Shown: positions 17,776-26,719 of the stretch, piece by piece
Layout of the letters: each line of letters opens with the position of its first letter
How positions within the stretch are numbered: position 1 is the stretch's first letter
Assembly: GCF_005281615.1 (NCBI RefSeq)
Contig: NZ_SZZM01000001.1
Location: forward strand, 310,272-374,271
Source of the DNA: Rhodoligotrophos defluvii
GTDB lineage: Bacteria; Pseudomonadota; Alphaproteobacteria; Rhizobiales; Im1
Direction: 5' to 3'
Length of the DNA stretch: 64,000 nt
The notes under the pieces: model-generated
Databases searched by the model: none
What the model was told of the DNA's origin: nothing
Seen by the model: only the letters and a program-made list of their open reading frames with translations
Position numbers and translations under genes: made by a program

Positions 17776-18623
17776 CCACCACTCCACGCCCCCTGTTCCG
17801 GCGCATCGTGGTCGGCTTCGACAGCGCCGGCGAACCGCAAATGCTCATCGAGACGGCGACGAGGCTCGCCCGCGCCACCCGTGCCGCCATCCACGGCGTA
17901 TTCGTGGAGGACAACCGGGTGATGGCGCTCGCCGAGCTGCCTTTCGTCAAGGTGGTGCATGCGCCGGGATCCGCCTCAGCCCATATCGGCGCCGAGCGCA
18001 TGCGTGCGGCGATTACCCGCGAGGCGGCGGCCTGCGAAAGCCTGCTGTCGCAGTCGGCGCGGCGGGCGCAGCTCGCCTGGAGCTTCGGCCGGACGCAGGG
18101 CGCCTTCCGCGAGCAGCTGGAGCGGGCGGCGGATGCCGGGGACCTGATCCTGGTGCGGGCAGACCCCCATGCCGGCCCGGCCGTGTCGGATGCCCTGGCG
18201 GTGGCCCGCAGCCCCCGCTCGAAGGCGGCGGGGCTGGTGGTCGTCCCCCGCTTGGCACGGCCGGTGCGCGGGCCCCTGGCACTGCTGGCCGCCGGCGACA
18301 AGGCGCCCCTGCAACCCCTGCAGCTTGCCGCTTCGCTCGCACAGGAGCGGCGAGAACCGCTCACGGTGCTGCTGGTCGCACCCAGCCAGGCGGCCATGGC
18401 CGAGCTCGAGGCCGCCTTGGGCCAGGCGCGCGTTCAGCGGCCGCTCACCGTGCATCGGCTTATCGGCGGCGCGCTCGATCACCTCACCCATTTGCTGCGC
18501 GACCTCGGCGCGTCGCTTGTCGCCGCCGATCTGGAGGGGGAATTGTTCCGGAACGAAGCCGCGGCCCTGGCCGTGATCGCCGCCGCTGCCGCACCAGTGG
18601 TTCTGCTGCGCGAAAGCGCCTAA
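17772..18623 (+). CDS. universal stress protein-like protein, partner of the Lon-type protease
   Basis: A 283-residue protein whose ATG overlaps the protease stop by four bases (ATGA). It starts RRIVVGFDSAG, the first strand of a USP/HUP fold, followed by helix ETATRLARATRAAIHGVFV and, near residue 120, GDLILVRADPHAG. From about 168 a second half resembles a degenerate repeat (GPLALLAAGDKAPLQPLQLA), ending in a strand PVVLLRESA. The ATP-binding G-2x-G-9x-G(S/T) motif is not evident. A role as adaptor, substrate or sensor for the protease is inference from the overlap alone. Confidence 0.7.
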   Translation: MTTTPRPLFRRIVVGFDSAGEPQMLIETATRLARATRAAIHGVFVEDNRVMALAELPFVKVVHAPGSASAHIGAERMRAAITREAAACESLLSQSARRAQLAWSFGRTQGAFREQLERAADAGDLILVRADPHAGPAVSDALAVARSPRSKAAGLVVVPRLARPVRGPLALLAAGDKAPLQPLQLAASLAQERREPLTVLLVAPSQAAMAELEAALGQARVQRPLTVHRLIGGALDHLTHLLRDLGASLVAADLEGELFRNEAAALAVIAAAAAPVVLLRESA

Positions 18624-18633
18624 GGGCGGCCCG

Positions 18634-19404
18634 TCAACCGGCCGTCACGCAGGCCGCATATGGGCCTATGCCTGCCATGCGGCGCTGGATCAGGCTGGCA
18701 ATGCGGTTGGTGAGGCGACCGGGCTTGCCGGCATCGCGCACCAGCGGACTCGGCAGCACGGCAGCCAGCAGCGCCGCCTCCCGCCGGGTCAAGTTCTTCG
18801 CATCCTTGCCGAAATGGTGCCGGGCGGCGGCCTGGGCGCCGTAGATGCCCTCGCCGAACTCCGCAATGTTGAGATAGACCTCCAACAGGCGCCGTTTCGA
18901 CCAGATGAGGTCGATCCACACGGCGAGGGGCACCTCAAGCGCCTTGCGGAGATATGAGCGCCCCGGCCACAGGAACAGGTTCTTGGCGGTCTGCATGGTG
19001 ATGGTGCTGGCGCCGCGCGATTCGTCGGCCTCGATCACCTTGCCGACCGCGACCCAGTCTATGCCCGAATGCATGCAGAAGCGCTGATCCTCCGACGCGA
19101 TCACGGCGCGCGCCAGATTAGGCGATATTTCCGCCATGGGCACCCAGTCATACTGGGGTGCCGTGCCCTGGAACAGCCGCAGGACCATGAGCGCGGAGGC
19201 CGGCGGCGGCACGATCGCATAGGCGAGGGTCAAGAGATAGGGCAGCAGAATGAGGCCGCCGCAGATGATCGCCACCCGCCTCACGACGCCACGCCGATTC
19301 CACCGGAATGGGCTTAGGACCCTACGGACTGCCCGCCCTCCCGCGGCCAGTCGCGATCCGTCCCGGTCGTCCTCCGACACGAAAATTTTGCCCTCCGTCG
19401 TCAC
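18634..19404 (-). CDS. mtgA: monofunctional peptidoglycan glycosyltransferase MtgA
   Basis: A 256-residue GT51-family enzyme polymerising lipid II into glycan strands at the periplasmic face of the inner membrane. One N-terminal transmembrane segment spans about 45-65. The catalytic motif VIASEDQRF (Glu nucleophile/base) and the second conserved block GASTITMQTAKNLFL are present, as is RKALE downstream. There is no transpeptidase domain. It is convergent with the USP-like gene, with 10 bases between stops, and divergent from ispA across a 216-base gap without visible genes. Confidence 0.95.
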   Translation of the reverse strand: MTTEGKIFVSEDDRDGSRLAAGGRAVRRVLSPFRWNRRGVVRRVAIICGGLILLPYLLTLAYAIVPPPASALMVLRLFQGTAPQYDWVPMAEISPNLARAVIASEDQRFCMHSGIDWVAVGKVIEADESRGASTITMQTAKNLFLWPGRSYLRKALEVPLAVWIDLIWSKRRLLEVYLNIAEFGEGIYGAQAAARHHFGKDAKNLTRREAALLAAVLPSPLVRDAGKPGRLTNRIASLIQRRMAGIGPYAACVTAG

Positions 19405-19620
19405 GCCCGCCAGCCTACCCCCGCATCTTCATCGAAGCCGCACCATTGCTTCGCGGCTCCAGCCCGCTTATGAGAGCATTAGCCATATCGCGAAGCATGC
19501 CCGCATCGGAAGCGCCAAACAACGCCTGGCTTTCCCGACGGACCGATCCGCGCGTGTTAAGCGGTTGCTCCGTTCATCAAATTGCTGTCAGCAGCATCCT
19601 ATCGCCGGACCGCTCTTCCC

Positions 19621-20511
19621 ATGTCATTCGATACGCGTTTGAAGGAAACCGCCCGCCGCGTCGATCAACTCCTGGAACGCCTGTTGCCCGTTGAAGGTTC
19701 AGCGGCGCCGAGGGTCATCGAGGCCATGCGCTATTCGAGCCTGGGCCAGGGCAAGCGGCTGCGGCCCTTCTTCGTTGTGGAAAGCAGCGCCTTGTTCGAC
19801 GTGGATCCCCTGCAGGCGCTTCGGGCGGGCACGGCGCTCGAATGCGTGCACTGCTATTCGCTGGTGCATGACGATCTGCCGGCCATGGACGACGACGACC
19901 TGCGCCGCGGCAAGCCGACCGCCCATATCGCCTTCGACGAGGCCACCGCCATTCTGGCCGGCGATGGCCTCCTGACCTTCGCCTTCGAGATCCTGGCTTC
20001 TCCGGAAACCCATCCGGATGCAGGCATCCGCGCCGAGCTGGTGCTGCAGCTGGCCCGCGCGGCCGGCGCCGAAGGCATGGTGGGCGGCCAGATGCTGGAT
20101 CTGCAGGCGGAAACCAGCCGGACGCCTCTCGAGCTCGACGAGATCATCACGCTGCAGGCGATGAAAACCGGCGCATTGTTCCGCTATTCCATGGAGGCGG
20201 GTGCGATTCTCGGCCGCGCCAGCCCGCAGCACCGGCAGGCGCTGATCGGCTATGCAGAGAAGGTGGGACTTGCCTTCCAGATCGCGGACGACCTCTTGGA
20301 TGCGGAAGGCGACGAGCAGGTGACGGGCAAGCGCACCGGCAAGGACGATGCCGCGGGCAAGGCCACCTTCGTGCAGCTCATGGGCCTTGACGGCGCGCGC
20401 AGCAAGGCGCGCTCCTTGGTTGCGGAGGCGTGCGCGCTGCTCGACCGGTTCGGCGAGCGGGGCGAGACCTTGCGTCAGGCCGCCACGTTCATCGTCGAGC
20501 GGAAGAACTGA
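19621..20511 (+). CDS. ispA: (2E,6E)-farnesyl diphosphate synthase
   Basis: A 296-residue prenyl synthase that condenses isopentenyl diphosphate with dimethylallyl and geranyl diphosphate. The first Asp-rich motif is DDLPAMDD at 84-91 and the second DDLLD at 223-227; GKRLRP near 44 binds diphosphate. The ATG at 19621 gives the usual family N-terminus, 13 codons after an in-frame ATG at 19582. In many relatives ispA is next to dxs; here it faces ispG, another MEP-pathway gene, with 15 bases between the stops. Confidence 0.94.
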   Translation: MSFDTRLKETARRVDQLLERLLPVEGSAAPRVIEAMRYSSLGQGKRLRPFFVVESSALFDVDPLQALRAGTALECVHCYSLVHDDLPAMDDDDLRRGKPTAHIAFDEATAILAGDGLLTFAFEILASPETHPDAGIRAELVLQLARAAGAEGMVGGQMLDLQAETSRTPLELDEIITLQAMKTGALFRYSMEAGAILGRASPQHRQALIGYAEKVGLAFQIADDLLDAEGDEQVTGKRTGKDDAAGKATFVQLMGLDGARSKARSLVAEACALLDRFGERGETLRQAATFIVERKN

Positions 20512-20526
20512 GCTCCGGGCGACAGA

Positions 20527-21798
20527 TTATTCGGCGGCGCCGGCCAGCACCACCCGCTCGCCGGCGGGCGCGCCAAGGCCGTAGCGGCGCTCGACATAGG
20601 TCTCGACCAGCTGCTTGAACTGCTCGCCAAGGTTGTCGCCGCGCAAGGTCATCACCTTCTTGCCATCGACGAAGACGGGGGCTGCCGGCAGTTCGCCGGT
20701 GCCCGGCAGCGAAATGCCGATGTCGGCATATTTCGACTCGCCCGGCCCGTTGACGATGCAGCCCATGACCGCGAGCTGCAGGTCCTCGAAGCCGCGATAG
20801 GTCTCCCGCCAGACCGGCACCCGCTCCTGGATGTAATCCTGAACCTCCTTCGCCAGCTCCTGGAAGACGGTGGAGGTGGTGCGGCCGCAGCCGGGACAGG
20901 CGATCACCTGCGGCGCGAAGGCGCGCAGGCCCATGGACTGCAGGATTTCCTGTCCCACCCGCACTTCCAGCGAGCGGTCGGCCCCAGGCTCCGGGGTGAG
21001 CGAGATGCGGATGGTGTCGCCAATGCCCTGCTGCAGCAGAACCGCCAGCCCGGCGGTCGAGGAAACAATGCCCTTGGAGCCCATGCCCGCCTCGGTGAGG
21101 CCGAGATGGAGGGCATAGTCGCAGCGCTCGGCCAGCATCTGATAGCAGCGGATGAGATCCTGTACCGTCGATACCTTGTTCGACAGCACGATCTTACTGC
21201 GCGGAAGCCCAAGCTCCTCGGCGCGGGCGGCCGAGAGCAGCGCCGACTGCACCATGGTCTCGTGCATGACCGCCCGAGCGGTGAGCGGCTTGGGCGACCG
21301 CGCGTTCTCGTCCATGAGTCTGGTCAGCAGCTCCTGGTCGAGCGAGCCCATATTGACGCCGATACGCACGGGCTTGTCGTAGCGCAGCGCCGTCTCGATC
21401 ATCATGGCGAACTGCTTGTCACGCTTGTCGCGGAAGCCGACATTGCCGGGGTTGATGCGGTATTTGGCCAAGGCCTCGGCACAGGCCGGATAGTCCGTCA
21501 GGAGCTTGTGGCCAATATAGTGGAAATCGCCGATCAGCGGCACGTTGAGGCCGCGTTTGTCGAGCTTTTCCCGGATGTGGGGAACCGCGGCGGCCGCCTC
21601 CGGCCGGTCGACGGTGATACGCACGAGCTCGGAGCCTGCGCGCCACAGGGCTGCCACCTGCCGGGCGGTCGCCTCCGCGTCGGCGGTGTCCGTGTTGGTC
21701 ATGGATTGCACGACGATCGGGGCGCCGCCGCCCACCATGACGTCGCCGACCATGACACCGACCGTCTTGTGACGGGGAAGATCCGGGAAATCAGCCAT
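20527..21798 (-). CDS. ispG: 4-hydroxy-3-methylbut-2-enyl diphosphate synthase IspG
   Basis: A 423-residue [4Fe-4S] enzyme of the MEP isoprenoid pathway, reducing methylerythritol cyclodiphosphate. The TIM-barrel part begins with [15 protein letters not shown] near residue 23. Cluster cysteines are seen in CPGCGRT and in [11 protein letters not shown] with the following conserved Glu. Length and motifs match the bacterial form without the plant/Chlamydia insertion. It is convergent with ispA, so the two products act in the same pathway although transcribed from opposite strands. Confidence 0.96.
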   Translation of the reverse strand: MADFPDLPRHKTVGVMVGDVMVGGGAPIVVQSMTNTDTADAEATARQVAALWRAGSELVRITVDRPEAAAAVPHIREKLDKRGLNVPLIGDFHYIGHKLLTDYPACAEALAKYRINPGNVGFRDKRDKQFAMMIETALRYDKPVRIGVNMGSLDQELLTRLMDENARSPKPLTARAVMHETMVQSALLSAARAEELGLPRSKIVLSNKVSTVQDLIRCYQMLAERCDYALHLGLTEAGMGSKGIVSSTAGLAVLLQQGIGDTIRISLTPEPGADRSLEVRVGQEILQSMGLRAFAPQVIACPGCGRTTSTVFQELAKEVQDYIQERVPVWRETYRGFEDLQLAVMGCIVNGPGESKYADIGISLPGTGELPAAPVFVDGKKVMTLRGDNLGEQFKQLVETYVERRYGLGAPAGERVVLAGAAE

Positions 21799-21914
21799 AT
21801 TGCCTTACCTACGAGGTCAGGAGCTTGTGTTTGGCATGGCCTTGCGACGCTTTCAAGACTTGCCTGGGGCGCATGTTGGCCGAAAGGTGAAGCCGGGTCT
21901 CCCGCCTCGCCGGG

Positions 21915-22403
21915 CTAGCCGCTCTTGGCCGAGCACGGGGCGCAGGTGCCGTTGACCTCGACCACCGGCCGGTCGATGGCAAAACCGAGGGCGCGGGCCC
22001 GCGCTTCGACCGCTTCGAACACGGCGGCGCCTTCCACCTCCATGACCACGCCGCAGCGATCGCAGATCAGGAGGACCGAGCGCTCGGCGTGGGCGTGATC
22101 CTGGGTGCAGACGATATAGGCGTTGCGGCTCTCGACCTTGTGGACCAGCCCCTGGCTGCGCAGGAAGTCCAACGCCCGATAGACCGTGATCGGCGCCGGA
22201 CGGTCGCCCGCAGCGCCCATGCGGTCGATGATGTCGTAGGCGCCGACCGCCTCGTGGCCGGACGCGATGATCTCGAGCACCTCGCGCCGCAGCGGCGTGA
22301 GCCGCGCGCCGGCGCGGGCGCAGGACCGTTCGGCCCGCGCGATGGTCTCGCCGACGCAAGCCGCATGGTCATGATCAGGAGAGGGAAAGGCGGTTTCGGT
22401 CAT
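21915..22403 (-). CDS. zur: Fur-family zinc uptake regulator Zur
   Basis: A 162-residue Fur-family repressor. A winged-helix DNA-binding domain covers about 28-95 (RLTPLRREVLEII, then PITVYRALDFL). Two structural-zinc cysteine pairs are visible: CDRCG near 138 in the reverse-turn region and CAPCSAKSG at the C-terminus. The pattern favours Zur over Fur, PerR or Irr. A palindrome matching alphaproteobacterial Zur operators lies 18 bases upstream (22421-22433), suggesting autoregulation. No zinc transporter genes are nearby. Confidence 0.87.
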   Translation of the reverse strand: MTETAFPSPDHDHAACVGETIARAERSCARAGARLTPLRREVLEIIASGHEAVGAYDIIDRMGAAGDRPAPITVYRALDFLRSQGLVHKVESRNAYIVCTQDHAHAERSVLLICDRCGVVMEVEGAAVFEAVEARARALGFAIDRPVVEVNGTCAPCSAKSG

Positions 22404-22420
22404 GAATGCTCCGTTCGCCC

Positions 22421-22433
22421 GTTATAATATTAC
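22421..22433 (-). promoter_or_regulatory. putative Zur operator upstream of zur
   Basis: GTTATAATATTAC is palindromic at all but one base pair around a central A and is conspicuously A+T rich for this genome. It resembles the GTTATAWTATAAC core of alphaproteobacterial Zur boxes and sits inside the 45-base gap just before zur. Confidence 0.6.
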
Positions 22434-22448
22434 GTGACCCGTGCGCAT

Positions 22449-23837
22449 TCAATGTGGCGGCCGCCGCTGGGCGGCGATTCCGTTCAGCAGACGAATGAAA
22501 TAGTCCACGGGCTCCGGCTCGCGCAGCATCCCCAAGGGCACCGAGAAGTGCCCGCGGCGCCACAGAAAACGATTCGCGTCCGGCACCTGCCAGCGGTCGA
22601 GCAGGTAGGCGGCGCTGGCATAGGGGGCGATCTGGTCATCATAGCCGTTGAGCGCGACGATCGCTTCAGGCGGCACGGCTGGCCGCTCCCAAGGGTCGGT
22701 CACCGACAGGAAGGGGGCCATGGCCTCGAAATCCCATCCGGCCTCGGCAGCAAGCTCGCGCGCGCCCCAGATGTCGACCATCGCACCCTCATAGACATGC
22801 CACAGGCTGCCGCAATGGGTGATCAGCAGCATGGCATCGGGCCAGAGCGGCTGCGGCCAGTAACGAGCCTTGGTCGCCACCATCTGCGCCGTCAGGGCAC
22901 CGAGGCTGATGCCGCCGACCGCAACCGGGCCGGTGGAGGTTGCCTTGGCCCAGCGCAAGAGCACCGCCCATTCCCGGGTTGCGGCAATCAGGCCGAGGAA
23001 AGCGCTCAACGGCAATCGGGCCGCGAATTCCTCGCCAGGGTAGCGGCCGAGCGGCGTGCGCCGGCCATGCCACGGCGCCTCCGGCCAAATGATGCGGATG
23101 CCGGCGCGCACATAAGGCAACGCGCCGGCCTTGAGCCCTTTCCAATGATCGAAATCCATGCCGAGCCCGTGGCCGAAGATCAGGGTCGGCGGATTGACGA
23201 TGCCACGCGGTTCATAGACCCAGGCGGTCACATAATCCCCGAGCTCCCGGCTGGGTGAGCGAAAGCTGATCCAGAATTGGGTGCCGCTCGCATCCTCGAG
23301 CGGTGGCGAGGCGAGGATGGGCGTTTCCCCGGGCAGGCCGTAGAGGCGTTGCTCGTCCAGTCCGCCCAGGCTTTCGAGCACGGCATCGGCCTCGGCCGGC
23401 GCCGGAATGGCGCGCACGGCCGCCGGCACCCGGTTGCGGTAGCGCAGGCGGCCAAAGCGGCGAAACAGCAGATTGTGTTCGTGGGCTGCGTCGAGCCGCT
23501 CGGTTTCGATGGTGGCCATCAGGCCGGGGGCAGCGGCACCGCGGCCGAAGAAGCAGTCTTCCCAGCGCGCTTCCGCCACAGAGCGGCGGCGGCGTGCCGA
23601 TGCGACGTCAGCGAGGATGCGGTGGACCTCCGATTTGCCGAACACCAACGGCCCGGCACCCACCTGCTCGATGAAGGCTGCCACATCTTCGCCGGCTGCA
23701 TTGGCCGCCGCCCATTGCCGAAGCCGAGGGAGAAAGCTGCGCTTGAGGCCCGCCGCGGCCAGCCTGTCAAACCAGGGCCGGGCAATCGCCTTGCCCAGCG
23801 GCCCCTGCATCAGTTCGACCAGCCTGCTCCCCTGCAT
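22449..23837 (-). CDS. alpha/beta hydrolase of unknown substrate
   Basis: A 462-residue protein with an unassigned N-terminal half (about 1-230) and a C-terminal alpha/beta hydrolase domain. The oxyanion region reads LIFGHGLGMD, the nucleophile elbow GGISLGALTAQ (Gly-x-Ser-x-Gly), and a late Asp (NGYDDQIAPY) and His (RRGHFSVP) complete a plausible triad. No signal peptide is seen. The ATG at 23837 (MQGSRLVELM) is preferred; an in-frame ATG at 23969 would add a 44-residue Arg-rich extension without a good ribosome-binding site. It lies upstream of zur on the same strand but zur has its own operator. The substrate cannot be inferred. Confidence 0.75.
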   Translation of the reverse strand: MQGSRLVELMQGPLGKAIARPWFDRLAAAGLKRSFLPRLRQWAAANAAGEDVAAFIEQVGAGPLVFGKSEVHRILADVASARRRRSVAEARWEDCFFGRGAAAPGLMATIETERLDAAHEHNLLFRRFGRLRYRNRVPAAVRAIPAPAEADAVLESLGGLDEQRLYGLPGETPILASPPLEDASGTQFWISFRSPSRELGDYVTAWVYEPRGIVNPPTLIFGHGLGMDFDHWKGLKAGALPYVRAGIRIIWPEAPWHGRRTPLGRYPGEEFAARLPLSAFLGLIAATREWAVLLRWAKATSTGPVAVGGISLGALTAQMVATKARYWPQPLWPDAMLLITHCGSLWHVYEGAMVDIWGARELAAEAGWDFEAMAPFLSVTDPWERPAVPPEAIVALNGYDDQIAPYASAAYLLDRWQVPDANRFLWRRGHFSVPLGMLREPEPVDYFIRLLNGIAAQRRPPH

Positions 23838-24025
23838 GCGCCAGCGCTGCCTTCGATCCGCCGGCCCATCCCGCTTCGCGCCCGGCGCCCCAGCAAGCCG
23901 CGTTATTCGCGCGTGCGTCAACCCCGATGCGCGCCAGCGGTGGCGAAGGGTACTGGTGTTTGGCGGCAAGCCACGCTACCAAGCTGACTTGGTTGGGATG
24001 TTCCCAGTGTCAGAGAGGAGCAGCA

Positions 24026-25627
24026 ATGGCGCAGTCGACAGGCGAGGCTTTGGTCGGCCTGCTGGAGGGATACGGGATTGAGCAGGCATTTGGGATTCCC
24101 GGCGTTCACAATGTCGAGTTCTATCGAGCGCTGCCCCGGTCCTCGATCCGCCACGTGCTCCCCCGGCACGAGCAGGGGGCTGGGTTCATGGCCGACGGCT
24201 ACGGGCGGGTAACCGGCAAGCCGGCCGTGTGCTTCACCATTACCGGTCCGGGGCTCACGAACATACTCACCGCAGTGGGCGAGGCCTATGCGGATTCAGC
24301 GCCCATGCTGGTGATCTCCAGCACGCTCGACCTGCCCGACCTGGGCCAGGCGCGCGGCCGTCTGCACGAGATGATCGACCAGCTCGGGGCAGCCGCCAGC
24401 GTCTCGGGCTTTGCCGCCTTGGCGACCTCGTCGGCCGATGTGCCTGACGTGATCGCACGGGCGCTCACAACCATCCGCTCCGGACGGCCGCAGCCGGCCT
24501 ATGTGGAGATCCCCATCGATGTGCTGAAAAGCCCGGTCGAGGGCGATTGGGAGCCGCGCGCGCTCGCGGGCCTGCCGCAGCCGGATCAGGCGCTGATCGA
24601 CCGCGCGGCCGAGATCCTGCTGAAGGCGGAGCGGCCGATCATGGTGCTGGGCGGCGGTTCGGTGCGGGCCGCCGAGGAAGCCCGGCGGATCGCGGAGATG
24701 GTCGGTGCCGCCGTGCTCACCACCATCGCGGGAAAAGGCGTGGTTGCCACCGACCATCCCCTGTGCCTCGGCGCGAACATGGTGGACGGCAAGACGCAGA
24801 AGCTGCTCACGGAAGCGGACGTGGTGCTGGCGGTGGGTACGGAGCTTGCCGAGACCGACTTCTGGCTGGATGGCGAGAACATCCAGTTCCGCGGCGCCCT
24901 CATTCGCATCGACGTGGACGCCCAGAAGATCGCGTTCCCGCACTCGGCGGCGCTTGCCATCCTGTCGGACGCCAAGGCGGCCCTGGAGGCGCTGGTGGCC
25001 GCGATCGGCCGTCATGGCGAGGCACCGAAGTCGCGGATCACGCCGTCATGGGTGTCCGGCTTCCTCTCGGAGGTCCAGGCGAACGAGCCGGACTCGCGCA
25101 AGATGCACCGCAAGGTGCTGGAGGTGATCCGCCGGGCGCTGCCGGAGGACACGATCGTGGTCAGCGACGAGACGCAGCTGGCCTATTCCGCCAACCAGGT
25201 GTTTCCGATCAGCCGGCCGGCCAGCTGGTGCCATCCGATCGGCTTCGGCACCCTCGGCTATGGACTGCCGGCTGCGATCGGCGCGAAGCTCGGCGCCCCC
25301 GACCGGCCGGTGGCCCTGATCACAGGCGATTACAGCTTCCAGTACAGCTGCCCCGAGCTCGGCACCGCGGCGGAAGCGGGCCTGTGCCTGCCCATCATCC
25401 TGTGGAACTCGGACTCGCTGGCCGAGATCTATGACGACATGGTCAAGAAGGGCATCAAGCCCAACGCCGTGACCCTCAAGAACCCGGACTTCCCGGCCCT
25501 GGCCAAGGCCTTCAACTGCCGTGGCCTCAGGGCCAAATCGCTCACGGAGCTCGAAAGCGCGATCCGCGAGGCGCTCACCGTCTCGGTACCCACGGTGATC
25601 GAGTTCCGGCGCGACACCGCGATCTGA
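24026..25627 (+). CDS. thiamine diphosphate-dependent decarboxylase-like enzyme (AruI/IlvB-like)
   Basis: A 533-residue protein with the three-domain layout of ThDP decarboxylases: PYR domain about 1-170, central domain about 190-325, PP domain about 365-525. The start at ATG 24026 follows AGAGGAG. Glu49 in PRHEQGAGFMADGY is the expected cofactor-activating glutamate. FGIPGVHNVEFYRAL resembles AruI-type 5-guanidino-2-oxopentanoate decarboxylases more than acetolactate synthases. The ThDP/Mg motif is unusual: GDY at 434-436 and NS at 461-462 instead of GDG...NN. No arginine-catabolism genes are adjacent, so the 2-oxo-acid substrate is uncertain. Confidence 0.82.
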   Translation: MAQSTGEALVGLLEGYGIEQAFGIPGVHNVEFYRALPRSSIRHVLPRHEQGAGFMADGYGRVTGKPAVCFTITGPGLTNILTAVGEAYADSAPMLVISSTLDLPDLGQARGRLHEMIDQLGAAASVSGFAALATSSADVPDVIARALTTIRSGRPQPAYVEIPIDVLKSPVEGDWEPRALAGLPQPDQALIDRAAEILLKAERPIMVLGGGSVRAAEEARRIAEMVGAAVLTTIAGKGVVATDHPLCLGANMVDGKTQKLLTEADVVLAVGTELAETDFWLDGENIQFRGALIRIDVDAQKIAFPHSAALAILSDAKAALEALVAAIGRHGEAPKSRITPSWVSGFLSEVQANEPDSRKMHRKVLEVIRRALPEDTIVVSDETQLAYSANQVFPISRPASWCHPIGFGTLGYGLPAAIGAKLGAPDRPVALITGDYSFQYSCPELGTAAEAGLCLPIILWNSDSLAEIYDDMVKKGIKPNAVTLKNPDFPALAKAFNCRGLRAKSLTELESAIREALTVSVPTVIEFRRDTAI

Positions 25628-25749
25628 GCGCACGGGCAGAAACACACTGGCCAGCGGGCGGCCGAGGCTGTATAAGGCCGCCCACGTCAAGCTTTACCGA
25701 TCGGACGACGTGACAGCCGGCGTCGCTGCTGTCGCGAGGAGAAAACATT

Positions 25750-25935
25750 ATGGCTGTTCCGAAGAAAAAGAGCTCGCCGATGCGTCGGGGCAACCGCCGC
25801 TCAGGCCATGCGAAGGAAAACCCGACCTATGTGGAGAACAAGCAGTCGGGCGAGTTGCACCGGCCGCACCACATCGATCTGAAGACCGGCATGTATCGCG
25901 GTCGCCAGATCCTGGAGCCGCGTGAGGAGTTCTAG
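25750..25935 (+). CDS. rpmF: 50S ribosomal protein L32
   Basis: A 61-residue basic protein starting [20 protein letters not shown], the hallmark N-terminus of L32, and ending in the alphaproteobacterial form LEPREEF. It lacks the four zinc-ribbon cysteines found in some L32 proteins, as is normal for this group. GAGGAGAAAACATT before the ATG supplies a good ribosome-binding site. A terminator follows directly, so it appears monocistronic. Confidence 0.97.
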   Translation: MAVPKKKSSPMRRGNRRSGHAKENPTYVENKQSGELHRPHHIDLKTGMYRGRQILEPREEF

Positions 25936-25937
25936 CC

Positions 25938-25968
25938 AAAATCCCCGATGCGGCGCGTCGGGGATTTT
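25938..25968 (+). terminator. rpmF terminator
   Basis: AAAATCCCCGA and TCGGGGATTTT form an 11-bp stem with the loop at 25949-25957, beginning two bases after the rpmF stop. The A-flank/T-flank makes it potentially bidirectional. Confidence 0.85.
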
Positions 25969-26014
25969 GCTTGTCACGCCTTGTCTCGAGAGCGGTTGAT
26001 CCCGTGCAGCGCGC

Positions 26015-26587
26015 ATGACTGAGCCGGCCGGTTCCGACCAGACTGACACGCTTCAACCGGAAGCCATCCTCGATTTCTGGCTCAATCAGCCGCCGGAGCG
26101 CTGGTTCGCGCCGAACGCGGCCTTCGACCGCGAGATTGCCGGCCGGTTCGGCCATGCGCTGGAACAGGCCAAGCGCGGCCGGTACGACGGCTGGGCCGAA
26201 ACGCCCAGGGGCGTTCTTGCCCTCATCATCCTGCTCGACCAGTTCTCGCGCAATATCCATCGCGGCACGGCGGAAATGTACGAGGCGGACGAGAAGGCCC
26301 TGGCGCTGGCCAAGCGTGCGGTCGCCGAGGGCAAGGACATGGCCCTGCCCGCCGAGCAGCGGTCCTGGATCTATCTGCCGTTCATGCATTCGGAAAACCT
26401 GGACGACCAGGAGGCGTGCATCCGCCTTTCCGAGCAATCGAACCTCGACGACAGCCGCTACTGGGCCGAGATCCATGCCGACATCATCCGCCGCTTCGGC
26501 CGGTTTCCCCATCGGAACCCGATCCTTGGTCGCCCGATGACCGAGGAGGAACAGCGCTTCCTCGACGAGGGCGGCTTCGCAGGCTGA
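26015..26587 (+). CDS. DUF924 family protein
   Basis: A 190-residue helical cytoplasmic protein of the DUF924 family (TPR-like fold). Family features include ILDFWLNQPPERWF near residue 18, LALIILLDQFSRNIHRGT near 67 and WIYLPFMHSENLDDQ near 113. The biochemical role of the family is not established. It lies between rpmF and a GNAT gene without overlap. Confidence 0.9.
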   Translation: MTEPAGSDQTDTLQPEAILDFWLNQPPERWFAPNAAFDREIAGRFGHALEQAKRGRYDGWAETPRGVLALIILLDQFSRNIHRGTAEMYEADEKALALAKRAVAEGKDMALPAEQRSWIYLPFMHSENLDDQEACIRLSEQSNLDDSRYWAEIHADIIRRFGRFPHRNPILGRPMTEEEQRFLDEGGFAG

Positions 26588-26719
26588 AGCACCCTCCCCC
26601 GCCGCGGTTCATTCTTAGGACCGCTCCGTTTCCCGCCAATGACGCTGATTTGGCCCGGTCCTTGCTCAGCAGGGTGCCGGGACAAGGTTCGGGCGGACGA
26701 CCGCCCCGAGTTGGCACGT

